Part shown: positions 8,515 to 16,564 of the stretch, one piece after another
How positions within the stretch are numbered: the first letter of the stretch is position 1
How the letters are laid out: each line of letters starts with the position of its first letter
NCBI GenBank assembly: GCA_041659285.1
Contig: JBAZYO010000014.1
Location: 62,001 to 126,000, forward strand
Origin: Vicinamibacterales bacterium
Lineage (GTDB): Bacteria; Acidobacteriota; Vicinamibacteria; Vicinamibacterales; UBA2999
DNA length: 64,000 nt
Reading direction: 5' to 3'
Notes under the pieces: model-generated
The model's input: the letters and a program-made list of their open reading frames with translations, nothing else
Database searches by the model: none
What the model was told of the DNA's origin: nothing
Made by a program: the position numbers and the translations under genes

Positions 8515-9028
8515 CCCGGTAGGTGACCAACACGCATCCGCCCTCGAGCTGACGGCATTCCGTCAGCTCGAGCGGCACCCTCGCTCCCGAATCGAGAAAC
8601 GCCGGCACGCCTGATCCGAGCAGGATCGGGTGCACGTTCAGCCCCACCTCGTCGATCACGCCCGCCTGGAGGAGGGAGGTGGCAAAGTTGCCGCCGCTCA
8701 TCACAATGATGTCCTTGCCGGGCTGGGCCTTGAGCTTTCGCACGAAGTCGCCGGCGTCGCTCGTCACCAACTCCACGCCCTTGCCCGGCACGCTCGTCAG
8801 CGTGCGCGAGAACACGTAGCTCTTGAGGCCCTTCATGGATCCGCCACCGCCGCTGCCGGCGGCGCCCTGCCAGGTCTTGCGGCCCATCAGGACGGTGTCG
8901 GTCGAGGCCCACGACTGTTTCATGATCTCCTGCACGTCCTTGCTGAAGTGCAGCCAGTCGATGGCGCCGTCCTTGCCGGCGAAGAACCCGTCCAGGCTGC
9001 ACGCACCGCCGTAGATGACCTTCCTCAT
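8504..9028 (-). CDS. Dihydrofolate reductase/RibD C-terminal-like reductase
   Basis: A 174-aa member of the RibD_C/DHFR-like fold (YyaP/YwjB group), NADPH-dependent reductases of usually unknown substrate. Visible markers are VIYGGACSLDGFFAGKDG at the N-terminus, DTVLMGRKTWQG (NADPH-binding helix), DIIVMSGGNFATSLLQAG (G-G-x-x-x cofactor loop) and DEVGLNVHPILLGSGVPAF at the end, all in family order. The start is set by GGAGGAGCGCG immediately before the ATG at 9028. It is monocistronic and convergent with the membrane protein. Confidence 0.85.
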   Translation of the reverse strand: MRKVIYGGACSLDGFFAGKDGAIDWLHFSKDVQEIMKQSWASTDTVLMGRKTWQGAAGSGGGGSMKGLKSYVFSRTLTSVPGKGVELVTSDAGDFVRKLKAQPGKDIIVMSGGNFATSLLQAGVIDEVGLNVHPILLGSGVPAFLDSGARVPLELTECRQLEGGCVLVTYRVRH

Positions 9029-9265
9029 CGCGCTCCTCCAGACCCGCGCCCGGCGCGGCGATGCATACTACGACGATCTTCGGTCTTCTACACGGAATCC
9101 GAACCCGTCCCCGATGAGTAGCCGGCGCACCAGATTAGGCACCTCGCCACCCAGACCATGGTCGCGGCGGCGCCGCATCGCCACTACTGAGGGGTTGCTG
9201 AGGCGGCTGTGGCTCAAATGGTAGTCGGGTCTCTGGCACAGCCCTTGTAGTGGAAGGGAGCTATC

Positions 9266-9967
9266 ATGACCATCTTGAAGTGCGCGTCGTTCGGGCTGTT
9301 CTTCGCGGCCCTCGTTCCCGGGTGCGCGCGCGCGGACGCGGAGCCGTCCGCCATGGCGAGTGCTTCGACCACGGCATTGGAAGCGCAGAAGCCACGGGTG
9401 CCGTCTGACAAGCCGACGGCCAGCTTGTCGCCGGAGGCCGCCATCTCGGCCGCCCCGGACGGCGGGACCGCCCCGAACGCCCAGGGCGCGGCCACGCTCG
9501 AGTTCCAGAACCGCATCAAGAACTACCTGAGGATCCACAACGAGGGCGAGTCGAAGGTGCCGAACCTCAAGAACACCGACGATCCGAGGCAGATTTCCGA
9601 CCGTGAGATGGCGCTCGCGAAGGCCATTCAAACACTTCGTGCCGGAGCGCAAATCGGCGAGATCTTCGCGCCCGAGTATCAGCCCTACTTCATCAAGATC
9701 GTCCAGGACGACTTCGCCACGCGATCCGCGGTGGACCGCAAGGCCATCATCAACGAACTGCCCAAGAACATGAAGGTGGACGTCAACACCGTTTACCCGA
9801 CGGCGTTGCCGTTGGCGACGTTTCCGGCGGTGCTGCTCAGGAAGCTGCCCGACCTGCCGCCCGAACTCGAATACCGCCTGGTCGGCCGCAGCCTGATCCT
9901 GCGGGATGTGAAGGCCAACCTGATTGTTGACATCCTGAGGGATGTCGTCCCGACAATTCCCAGTTGA
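9266..9967 (+). CDS. Exported lipoprotein of unknown function
   Basis: A 233-aa protein whose first 20 residues form a signal with lipobox-like LVPGC (Cys20), followed by a low-complexity Ala/Pro/Ser linker up to about residue 78. The conserved-looking body (about 80-233) has ATLEFQNRIKNYLRIHNEG, then EIFAPEYQPYFIKIVQDDF and a last segment on PPELEYRLVGRSLILRDV. I do not recognise the domain. GAAGGGAG precedes the ATG at 9266. It is the first gene of a tight operon; the next start codon lies 14 bases after its stop. Confidence 0.6.
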   Translation: MTILKCASFGLFFAALVPGCARADAEPSAMASASTTALEAQKPRVPSDKPTASLSPEAAISAAPDGGTAPNAQGAATLEFQNRIKNYLRIHNEGESKVPNLKNTDDPRQISDREMALAKAIQTLRAGAQIGEIFAPEYQPYFIKIVQDDFATRSAVDRKAIINELPKNMKVDVNTVYPTALPLATFPAVLLRKLPDLPPELEYRLVGRSLILRDVKANLIVDILRDVVPTIPS

Positions 9968-9981
9968 TTGATGGACGCGCG

Positions 9982-10902
9982 ATGAAGAGACACCCGCTCA
10001 AGCGATTCGTGCCGGCGCTCCTGGTGCTGGCGGCGGCCACTGTCCTGGCGGCCGGCATGGCCGAACAGGCACCGGCCCCCGCCACCGCCATGTCGGCGGT
10101 CACGGAAACACGCCCGCCCGTCGGCAAAGACTCGGTGAAGTTCCTCGTGCTCGGCGACACCGGCACCGGTGATCGCGCGCAGTACGACGTGGCGGCGCAG
10201 GCGTGGAAGTCGCACCAGGTGTTCCCGTACCAGTTCGCCATCATGCTGGGCGATAACATCTACGGTTCCGAGCGCCCGCAGGATTTCTCCCAGAAGTTCG
10301 AGAAGCCGTACAAGCCGATGCTCGACGCGAACATCCCGTTCTATGCGTCACTTGGCAACCACGACGACCCGAACCAGCGCTACTACAAGCCTTTCGGCAT
10401 GGACGGCCAGCGCTTCTACAGTTACCAGAAGAGCGACGTCCGCTTCTTCGTGCTCGACAGCAACTACATGGACAAGGACCAGCAGGCCTGGCTGGACAAG
10501 GAGCTGTCGGCCTCGGACGCCAGGTGGAAGGTCGCTTACTTCCACCACCCGCTCTACTCGTCCGGGGGGGCGCACGGCTCCGAAGTTGACCTGCGCGTGA
10601 TCGTCGAGCCGATGCTCATCAAGTACGGCGTCAACGTGGTCTTTGCCGGGCACGAGCACTTCTACGAGCGCATCAAGCCGCAGCGGGGCATTGCCTACTT
10701 CACGTCCGGCGGCGCGGCCAAGCTGCGCGAAGGCGACATCAGGATGGGCCCGCTGACGGCCAAGGGCTTCGATACCGAGCAGAGTTACATGCTGGTCGAG
10801 ATCGACGGCGACGTCATGCGATTCCAGACCATCTCGCGCCGTGGGAAGGTCGTCGATTCCGGCGAGATTGCGCGGCAGGCCACGCCCGACACCAAGTCAT
10901 GA
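9982..10902 (+). CDS. Secreted calcineurin-like metallophosphatase
   Basis: A 306-aa protein with a signal peptide (about residues 1-26) and a complete metallophosphoesterase core resembling purple acid phosphatases. The motifs are FLVLGDTGTGD (Asp59), MLGDNIYG (about 88-95), LGNHDD (about 124-129), VAYFHHPLYS (His188-His189) and FAGHEHFYER (His224, His226). These place a di-metal site in the periplasm or outside. The ATG at 9982 is preferred over a TTG at 9964 that overlaps the upstream stop. The stop overlaps the next ATG (10899). A phosphatase next to a kinase-like protein suggests that the two act on the same phosphorylated extracytoplasmic molecule; this is inference. Confidence 0.88.
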   Translation: MKRHPLKRFVPALLVLAAATVLAAGMAEQAPAPATAMSAVTETRPPVGKDSVKFLVLGDTGTGDRAQYDVAAQAWKSHQVFPYQFAIMLGDNIYGSERPQDFSQKFEKPYKPMLDANIPFYASLGNHDDPNQRYYKPFGMDGQRFYSYQKSDVRFFVLDSNYMDKDQQAWLDKELSASDARWKVAYFHHPLYSSGGAHGSEVDLRVIVEPMLIKYGVNVVFAGHEHFYERIKPQRGIAYFTSGGAAKLREGDIRMGPLTAKGFDTEQSYMLVEIDGDVMRFQTISRRGKVVDSGEIARQATPDTKS

Positions 10903-11852
10903 CGTCCCCTTCCACATCGTTGCGGCTTGCCGGCGGTGTGATCCTGGCGGCCGTGGTGGTGGCGGCGATCACCACGCCGGCCGGCACGACGGCGCCGAAC
11001 CTCGCCGGCCAGGCGAACCTGTCGGAGCTGTGGCAGGACCCGGGCGACATCGCGGCGCGCGACCTGCGCTGGGGCCGTGGCGGCCAGGCGCTGGCCCCGT
11101 CGGCTGACGTGGAGTACGCGTTCAAGGCGATCGACGCGGTTGGCTACAGCGCGGGGTACGACGTGGTCGACCCCGAGGGCCGCCCGTGGGACGTGAAGAC
11201 CGGCGACGAAGGCCAGCCCGAAGTGATTGCCAGCCGGCTGCTCTGGGCCGTTGGCTATCATCAACCCGTGGTCTACTACCTGCCCGAGTGGAGGCTGACG
11301 AACGGCCCGGTGCCACGTCCGCTCCCGGGGCGGTTCCGGCTCGAGTCCGACCACGCCGCTCTTGGCGACTGGTCATGGAACGAGAACCCGTTCAAGGGCA
11401 CGCGGGAACTGAGGGGCCTGGTCCTGGCGAACCTGCTGATCAACAACTGGGATCTGAAGTCGAGCAACAACAAATTCCTCATGGTGCCCATGCCGGCCGG
11501 CACCGAGCGGTGGTTCGTCGTCCAGGATCTCGGCGCGTCGTTCGGAAAGACCGCGTGGCCGATCGGCACCCGCAACCGCCTCGAGGATTTCGAAAGCCAG
11601 CGCTTCGTGCTCGGCGTGCAGGACGGACGCGTGCAGTTCGACTACCACGCGCGCCACAGGGAACTGCTCGAAGACCTCGCGCCGGCCGACGTGCTGTGGA
11701 TCCTGGGACTCTTTAATCGCATTACCGACCAGCAATGGAATGACGTCTTCTCGGCCGCGGCGATGTCGGCAGACACCAGCTCGCGTTACATCCGGAAGAT
11801 GAAGGCAAAAATTCAGGAAGGGCTCGCACTCAGCGGGCAGGGAACGAGCTAG
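10899..11852 (+). CDS. Exported atypical kinase-like protein
   Basis: A 317-aa protein with an N-terminal signal or anchor (about residues 9-26). Motifs fit an atypical protein/lipid kinase fold: Lys100 in WDVKTGDEG (ATP-lysine), Glu108 in QPEVIASRLL (salt-bridge helix), INNWDLKSSNNKFL with Asp185, Lys187 and Asn190 (the DLKxxN catalytic loop), and VVQDLGASFGK with Asp210-Leu-Gly as the DFG equivalent. Their order and spacing agree with HipA/FAM20/CotH-type kinases rather than classical Ser/Thr kinases. Its ATG overlaps the phosphatase stop by four bases, and the DUF4956-type gene follows after two bases. I infer phosphorylation of a secreted substrate. It could instead be a non-catalytic relative. 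I have not seen it named in a family. Confidence 0.6.
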   Translation: MTSPSTSLRLAGGVILAAVVVAAITTPAGTTAPNLAGQANLSELWQDPGDIAARDLRWGRGGQALAPSADVEYAFKAIDAVGYSAGYDVVDPEGRPWDVKTGDEGQPEVIASRLLWAVGYHQPVVYYLPEWRLTNGPVPRPLPGRFRLESDHAALGDWSWNENPFKGTRELRGLVLANLLINNWDLKSSNNKFLMVPMPAGTERWFVVQDLGASFGKTAWPIGTRNRLEDFESQRFVLGVQDGRVQFDYHARHRELLEDLAPADVLWILGLFNRITDQQWNDVFSAAAMSADTSSRYIRKMKAKIQEGLALSGQGTS

Positions 11853-11854
11853 CC

Positions 11855-12529
11855 ATGGACCCCTTGATCGTCGACCTCCCGGGCGTGATGGACAACTTCC
11901 AGGAAGAGGTTCTCGCGTCGCTCATCCGCCTGCCGCTGGCCGCTCTCCTCGGTACCGCGCTGGCGCTGCGCCCCAGGCGCAGCGGCACCCCTGAACGCCA
12001 GCCGGCCGTGGTGCAGACGCAGATCATTCTCGCGGTGGTTGGTTCGCTGATCATGTTGGTGGTGGGCGCGAGCCTCGCCCGCGCCTTCGGCATTGTCGGC
12101 GCCGCCAACCTGATTCGCTACCGCTCCAAGATCGACGATCCCAAGGACGCCGTCGTCATGCTGTGCGCGCTGTCGGTCGGGCTCGCGTCGGGCGTCGGCC
12201 TCTATGGCCTGGCCATTATCGGCACCGTCTTCATCGCCGCGTGCCTCTGGGTGATCGAAGGATTCGAGCCGCAAACGCGCATCTTCGAACTGAGCGTCAA
12301 GTTCGGCGCGAAGACGCCGGAGCTGAAGCCGAAGATCGAAGCCGTGCTGCGCCGCTTCAAGGTAAAATTCGAAATGCGCACCGCCGCGGAAGACACCGTG
12401 TCGTACATGGCCACGGCGCCCCGCGCTCTGAGCACCGACCGGGTGTCGAAGGCGCTGATGGAGCTCGAGCCGTCCGGAAAGGGCGCCATCGAGTGGGAAG
12501 AGAAGTCCAAGGCCAAGGTGCCGAAGTAA
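11855..12529 (+). CDS. DUF4956/MgtC-like membrane protein
   Basis: A 224-aa protein with about four transmembrane helices in residues 20-135 and a cytoplasmic C-terminal domain (about 145-224) of alternating strands and helices (LSVKFGAKTPELKPKIEAV). The membrane part has SLARAFGIVGAANLIRYRS followed by KIDDPKDAVVML and LSVGLASGVGLYGLAII, the pattern of DUF4956 proteins, which are distantly like MgtC. DUF4956 genes elsewhere occur beside VTC-type polyphosphate polymerases and CotH kinases, so its place behind a kinase-like gene is notable. It starts two bases after the previous stop. Confidence 0.7.
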   Translation: MDPLIVDLPGVMDNFQEEVLASLIRLPLAALLGTALALRPRRSGTPERQPAVVQTQIILAVVGSLIMLVVGASLARAFGIVGAANLIRYRSKIDDPKDAVVMLCALSVGLASGVGLYGLAIIGTVFIAACLWVIEGFEPQTRIFELSVKFGAKTPELKPKIEAVLRRFKVKFEMRTAAEDTVSYMATAPRALSTDRVSKALMELEPSGKGAIEWEEKSKAKVPK

Positions 12530-12530
12530 C

Positions 12531-13439
12531 GTGAAGCTGATCATCCAACCGGACGCCGGTGTCGTGCCGATCATCCGGGCGATCAGGACCGCAACCAAGA
12601 CGATTGACGTCTTCATCTTCCGCTTCGATCGCGACGAGGTGGAGAAGGCGTTGGCCGGCGCCGTGCAACGTGGCGTGACCGTGCGGGCCCTCATTGCCAA
12701 CACCAACCGTGGTGGCGAAGGCCGCCTGCGGAAGCTGGAGCAACGCCTGCTCGCGGGCGGCGTGCAGGTGTCGCGCAGCGCCGACGATTTCCTGCGCTAT
12801 CACGCCAAGTACATGATCGCCGACTCGACGCTGCACTTGCTCGGGTTCAACTTCACCAGGCTCGACATGGACAAGAGCCGGAGCTTCGCCATCTCCACCC
12901 GCGATGCCAAGGCGGTGCAGGAGGCGTCGAAGTTGTTCGAGGCCGACCTCTCGCGACAGCCCTACACGCCGGCGAAGTCGAATCTCGTGGTCAGCCCAGA
13001 GACGGCGCGGGACATGCTGACCGCCTTCATCAAGGGGGCGAGGAAGGAGCTGGCGATCTACGACGCCAAGGTGGCCGATCCGTCGATACTCAAGCTGCTC
13101 CGGGAGCGAATCGACAAGGGCGTGAAAGTGCGGGTGTTGGGCTCGGTGAAGGGTAAAGATAGCGGCATCGACGCGCGTCCCCTGTTGAACATGCGGCTGC
13201 ACGTGCGCGCCATCGTCCGCGACGGCACGCGCGCGTTTGTGGGCAGCCAGAGCCTGCGCAAGGACGAACTCGAGAACCGCCGCGAGGTCGGACTGATCGT
13301 CACCAATCCGGTGGCGGCGCGAAAGCTGCTGCAGGTGTTCGAGAGCGACTGGGCCGAGTCCGAGAACGGTGCCAAGGCTGAAGGCGAGAAATCCAACGGC
13401 GCGAAGGCCAAACGCGCGAAGGCCGGGAACGCGGCTTAG
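12531..13439 (+). CDS. Phospholipase D-like protein with one degenerate HKD motif
   Basis: A 302-aa protein with two PLD-like halves and no signal peptide. The first half carries FRFDRDEVEKALAGAVQRGV and a good HxK motif, RYHAKYMIAD (about residues 89-98), with GFNFT after it. The second half has LHVRAIVRDGTRAFVGSQSL, where the HxK lysine is replaced by arginine (H-V-R), and DELENRREVGLIV. Two HKD motifs normally form one active site, so catalysis may be altered. The C-terminal tail is a Lys/Ala-rich repeat (AKAEGEKSNGAKAKRAKAG). GTG start one base after the upstream stop; last gene of the operon, overlapping the convergent PilZ gene by four bases. Confidence 0.8.
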   Translation: MKLIIQPDAGVVPIIRAIRTATKTIDVFIFRFDRDEVEKALAGAVQRGVTVRALIANTNRGGEGRLRKLEQRLLAGGVQVSRSADDFLRYHAKYMIADSTLHLLGFNFTRLDMDKSRSFAISTRDAKAVQEASKLFEADLSRQPYTPAKSNLVVSPETARDMLTAFIKGARKELAIYDAKVADPSILKLLRERIDKGVKVRVLGSVKGKDSGIDARPLLNMRLHVRAIVRDGTRAFVGSQSLRKDELENRREVGLIVTNPVAARKLLQVFESDWAESENGAKAEGEKSNGAKAKRAKAGNAA

Positions 13440-14122
13440 GACGGGCGGATCGCGATTTCGCCGGTCGTGGGCGCCGTTTCGATGAAGCGCCCCCAGGCCG
13501 CCTCGATCCTGGTTGCCTGTCCGCGCTCGATGATGCCGCCGCACCACAAGGCGCTCTGGCCCGGTGCCGCCACCCACACCCGCTTGACCTTCGTGGCGAT
13601 GCCGAACGCCGGAACCCGCAACGTGAAGTAGGGCGGCAGCGCCGACGGCGTGGCGCCCGTCACCTCGAGGCGCACGCCTTCCGTGCTCACATCCATGACC
13701 TTCGCCGACACGCCGTCCACCTGCGCGAGCAACCGCGGCACGGGCTTGCGGGGTGAGCGCCGGGCCGGACGCCCTTCGGCCAGCGCCAACGCGATCGACA
13801 GCTGGAAGATGTCGCGCGTGACCGGACGGTCAACCCAGGTCACGTCCCTTGGCACCTGCTCCAGCGCTCGTGCCGGTTCGCCGACGACGATCAGCGGCCG
13901 GTTGGCGCCGAGGATGCGGATCACCCGCGGCAGATCGGCCGCCGGGATCAACGACACATCCGCGATCAGCGCTTCGATGGGCCGCGTCGACAGCTCCCGC
14001 GCCAGCGAGTCGAGGTCGAGCATCGGCACCGGCTCGTAGCCGGCGGAGTGCAGCCATTCCTGGAACGCGGCCCGCTCACCGGGAACCGGGCACGCCACAC
14101 CGATCCGCTCGAGGAGGGGCAT
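13436..14122 (-). CDS. Receiver-like plus PilZ domain protein
   Basis: A 228-aa protein. Residues about 1-115 look like a degenerate receiver fold (IEALIADVSLIPAADLPRVI, RPLIVVGEPA), in which the phosphorylatable Asp may be in IADVS. Residues about 120-228 form a PilZ domain with the c-di-GMP-binding signatures RRSPRKPVPR (RxxxR) and DVSTEGVRLEV (D/NxSxxG). It probably senses c-di-GMP. I placed the start at ATG 14122; a TTG at 14176 would add 18 residues without a ribosome-binding site. It is convergent with the PLD-like gene. Confidence 0.75.
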   Translation of the reverse strand: MPLLERIGVACPVPGERAAFQEWLHSAGYEPVPMLDLDSLARELSTRPIEALIADVSLIPAADLPRVIRILGANRPLIVVGEPARALEQVPRDVTWVDRPVTRDIFQLSIALALAEGRPARRSPRKPVPRLLAQVDGVSAKVMDVSTEGVRLEVTGATPSALPPYFTLRVPAFGIATKVKRVWVAAPGQSALWCGGIIERGQATRIEAAWGRFIETAPTTGEIAIRPS

Positions 14123-14208
14123 GCGGATGAGGACTGCAATCGTCGTTCCCGGCCGAACCTGGCGGGAATGCGGCAATACCAGAGGGCCCCGCGGCCTGGC
14201 GGTTTCCA

Positions 14209-14234
14209 GCCGCCGACGAAAGCGTCGACGGCTG
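14209..14234 (-). terminator. Strong hairpin after the RmuC-TPR genes
   Basis: An 11-base stem (AGCCGCCGACG with CGTCGACGGCT, one mismatch) closes a four-base loop just after the stop of the TPR gene on the minus strand. There is no U-tract, so it may be a pause site or a Rho-assisted end rather than a classic intrinsic terminator. Confidence 0.4.
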
Positions 14235-14245
14235 ACGGTTTTCGT

Positions 14246-15169
14246 CTATTTCATCCGGTACAGATCGGCTTCGGCGGCGATGTAGCCGAACGCATTCCAG
14301 CCACCGCCCGAAGTGACCTTCTGGAACACTTCGCGCGCCTTTGCCATGTTGCCGGTGACGAAGTAGTAGTTGCCCACGCCGTACCCCTGGGTCGCGATGG
14401 TGGTGTCGTCGGCCTTCGCGGTGTCGAGCAGCGCCTCCGGCTTGTCGAGGCCCTTGTACATCAGCAGGCGGCGGTGGTACGAGGCATTCTCGAGGATGTC
14501 CATCTTCGGCGTGATGCGCTCGAGCACCCTGGTGGCGTCGGCCTTGCGGTTCATCCGCATCAACGTCATCCACATCCAGTCGCTGGTCGCCGTCACCGAG
14601 TCGTCGTTGTTCGACACCTTCATGCATTCGACGTAGGCGTCGTACGCCTTCGCGTAGTTGCCCTGCAGGTAGTACGCGAGGCCGAGGTGGTACCAGATGT
14701 TGAACTGCAGCGTGCTGCGCGGCTGGCCGGCCGGGTTGGGCGCGCCGTCCGGCTCCATCTCGTCGGGCTGGCCCTTGATCAACTGCGCCGCTTTCTCGAA
14801 GTCGGCCTGGGCCTTCGCGAACTGGCGGATGGTGATGTAGCGATGGCCGCGATGGCGATAGAACTTCGCGTTGTTCGGGTGGAGTTCGATGCCCTTGGTG
14901 AACATCGCGATGGCGTCGTGGTAGCGCCACAGATAACCGAGGCGGCGGCCTGTCCAGATGATGGCTTCCGCGTCCTTGGGGTTGGCCGCCAGCGTCTTCT
15001 CGGCCTGCGCCAGGTCGGCGTCGAGCTTCTGCCGGTTCGGGATCGCGGCCGGCACCATCAGTGGCTGGCCGGCCAGCGACATCGCCTCGGGCTTGCCGGT
15101 TTGGGCGCCAACGGTCATCGTGGCTGACGCCATGGCCGCGGCCATGGCGACGAAAGCGAATCGCTTCAT
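14246..15169 (-). CDS. Exported TPR-repeat protein
   Basis: A 307-aa protein with a signal peptide ending near AQT (residue about 24) and at least five tetratricopeptide-like repeats. Examples are AEAIIWTGRRLGYLWRYHDA, AKFYRHRGHRYITIRQFAKA, NIWYHLGLAYYLQGNYAKAY, and the final YGVGNYYFVTGNMAKAREVF. TPRs mediate protein-protein contacts, so it may be a periplasmic scaffold. Its ATG overlaps the RmuC stop by four bases (ATGA), so the two genes are co-translated, although a functional link is not obvious. Confidence 0.75.
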   Translation of the reverse strand: MKRFAFVAMAAAMASATMTVGAQTGKPEAMSLAGQPLMVPAAIPNRQKLDADLAQAEKTLAANPKDAEAIIWTGRRLGYLWRYHDAIAMFTKGIELHPNNAKFYRHRGHRYITIRQFAKAQADFEKAAQLIKGQPDEMEPDGAPNPAGQPRSTLQFNIWYHLGLAYYLQGNYAKAYDAYVECMKVSNNDDSVTATSDWMWMTLMRMNRKADATRVLERITPKMDILENASYHRRLLMYKGLDKPEALLDTAKADDTTIATQGYGVGNYYFVTGNMAKAREVFQKVTSGGGWNAFGYIAAEADLYRMK

Positions 15170-16380
15170 GAACGCTCTCCTGACGTAGCTTCGGTCTCTT
15201 CCGAATCGAGCAAACCCTGCTGGGTGGGCGCGTCCAGCTTGCGCGCCACGGTTTCGAGCGGATCGATCAGCGGGATTTCCTTCGCGCTCCCGGCGCCGAG
15301 CTCGCGGAACCGGCGCGCCTTGACGAGCACGTTGTTCTCGAACGAGCCAACCACCCTGTTGAACGTCGAGAACGTCCCGTCCATTCTCTTGCGCAGATCT
15401 TCGAAGTGGTCCGCCATGGTCGCGATGCTTTCGTGCAGCGCCTTGCCCAGCCGGCTGATCTCTTCGGCGTTGATCGTCAGCCGCTCCTGCTTCCAGCCGA
15501 ACGCGGCCGCCCGTAACAGCGCAATCAGCGTCAACGGGCTGGCGATGATGACGTTGCGGGTCACGCCGTAGTCGATCAGCAGCGCGTCCTGCTCGAGTGC
15601 GGCCATGTAGATCGCTTCGGCCGGCAGGAACAACACGACCATCTCCGGCGAGGCCGGGAACTGATCCCAGTAGGCCTTGGCGCCCAGCTTGGTGACGTGG
15701 TCCTTCACCTGGCGCACGTGGTCCGCCAGCTTCCCGCTCCGCACCCCGTCGTCTGAGGCGCCCTGGGCATCGAGAAACGCCTCGAGCGGCGCCTTGGCAT
15801 CGACGACGATCGACCGGCCGCCGGGCAGGTTGATGATCAGGTCGGGGCGCAGGCGACCGGATTCCGTGAAGACGGTGGGCTGCTCGTCGAAATCGCAGTG
15901 CTCCATCATCCCGGCCAGCTCCACGACCTTGCGCAGCTGTACTTCGCCCCAGCGGCCGCGGACCCCGGGTGACCGCAACGCGCGCACCAGGTTCTGCGTT
16001 TCCTGCTGCAACTGCTGCTGCGTCTGGCCGACGAGGCTCAGCATGGTCCGCATGCTGGCGCTGTCGTCCACGCGCGACTTCTCGACTTCCTTCAGCTTGG
16101 CGTCAACCTGGATGAGCGTGTCTTTGATGGGGCCGACCAGCGACCCCAGTTCCTGCTGGCGGCGGCCCAGATCCAGCGCGGCCTCTTTCGAGACGTTGCC
16201 GATCTTCTGGTCGGCGAGCTTCAGGAATTCATCCGTGCTCGACTTGAGCGTGGCCGCGGCGAGGGCTTCGAACGATTCGCGCAGTTGGTCCTGCTGGCTG
16301 GCGCGGCTGCGGGATGCCAGCAGCCATCCGGCGGTAAAGCCGAACACCAGGGCGGCGACGACTGTGAGTGCGATGTCCAA
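15166..16380 (-). CDS. rmuC: DNA recombination protein RmuC
   Basis: A 404-aa protein of the RmuC family (predicted nuclease-like limiter of DNA inversions at repeats). It has an N-terminal membrane helix (ALTVVAALVFGFTAGWLLA), a coiled-coil region (about residues 25-125), and the RmuC core, marked by SPGVRGRWGEVQLRKVVELA, DLIINLPGGRSIVVDAKAPL and MVVLFLPAEAIYMAAL. The start is best at TTG 16380, because AAGG lies six bases upstream and the membrane helix follows at once; longer frames add unrelated sequence. It forms an operon with the TPR gene. Confidence 0.88.
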   Translation of the reverse strand: MDIALTVVAALVFGFTAGWLLASRSRASQQDQLRESFEALAAATLKSSTDEFLKLADQKIGNVSKEAALDLGRRQQELGSLVGPIKDTLIQVDAKLKEVEKSRVDDSASMRTMLSLVGQTQQQLQQETQNLVRALRSPGVRGRWGEVQLRKVVELAGMMEHCDFDEQPTVFTESGRLRPDLIINLPGGRSIVVDAKAPLEAFLDAQGASDDGVRSGKLADHVRQVKDHVTKLGAKAYWDQFPASPEMVVLFLPAEAIYMAALEQDALLIDYGVTRNVIIASPLTLIALLRAAAFGWKQERLTINAEEISRLGKALHESIATMADHFEDLRKRMDGTFSTFNRVVGSFENNVLVKARRFRELGAGSAKEIPLIDPLETVARKLDAPTQQGLLDSEETEATSGERS

Positions 16381-16564
16381 ATTACCTTGGGTCCTTCGTG
16401 GTGCCTTCGCGTCTGCCGCGTTCCGGTTAGGAGTGTAACCCGGATGCCAGAATTGACCAGGCGGGCTCGGCACGGCAGGGCGCGTCTTTCCTGTAACCCT
16501 CTCGTCTGCTTCGGGTTAGCATAACGATGCCCTCCCAGATGTGTCTGGAAGGGCCGTTGCACCA

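Noticed and set aside
9029..9265. Gap before the kinase-phosphatase operon examined for tRNA or small RNA genes
   Set aside because: No cloverleaf pairing, CCA end or clear promoter was found.
14123..14176. Longer start of the PilZ protein at TTG 14176
   Set aside because: There is no ribosome-binding site, and the added residues look unlike the rest of the protein.
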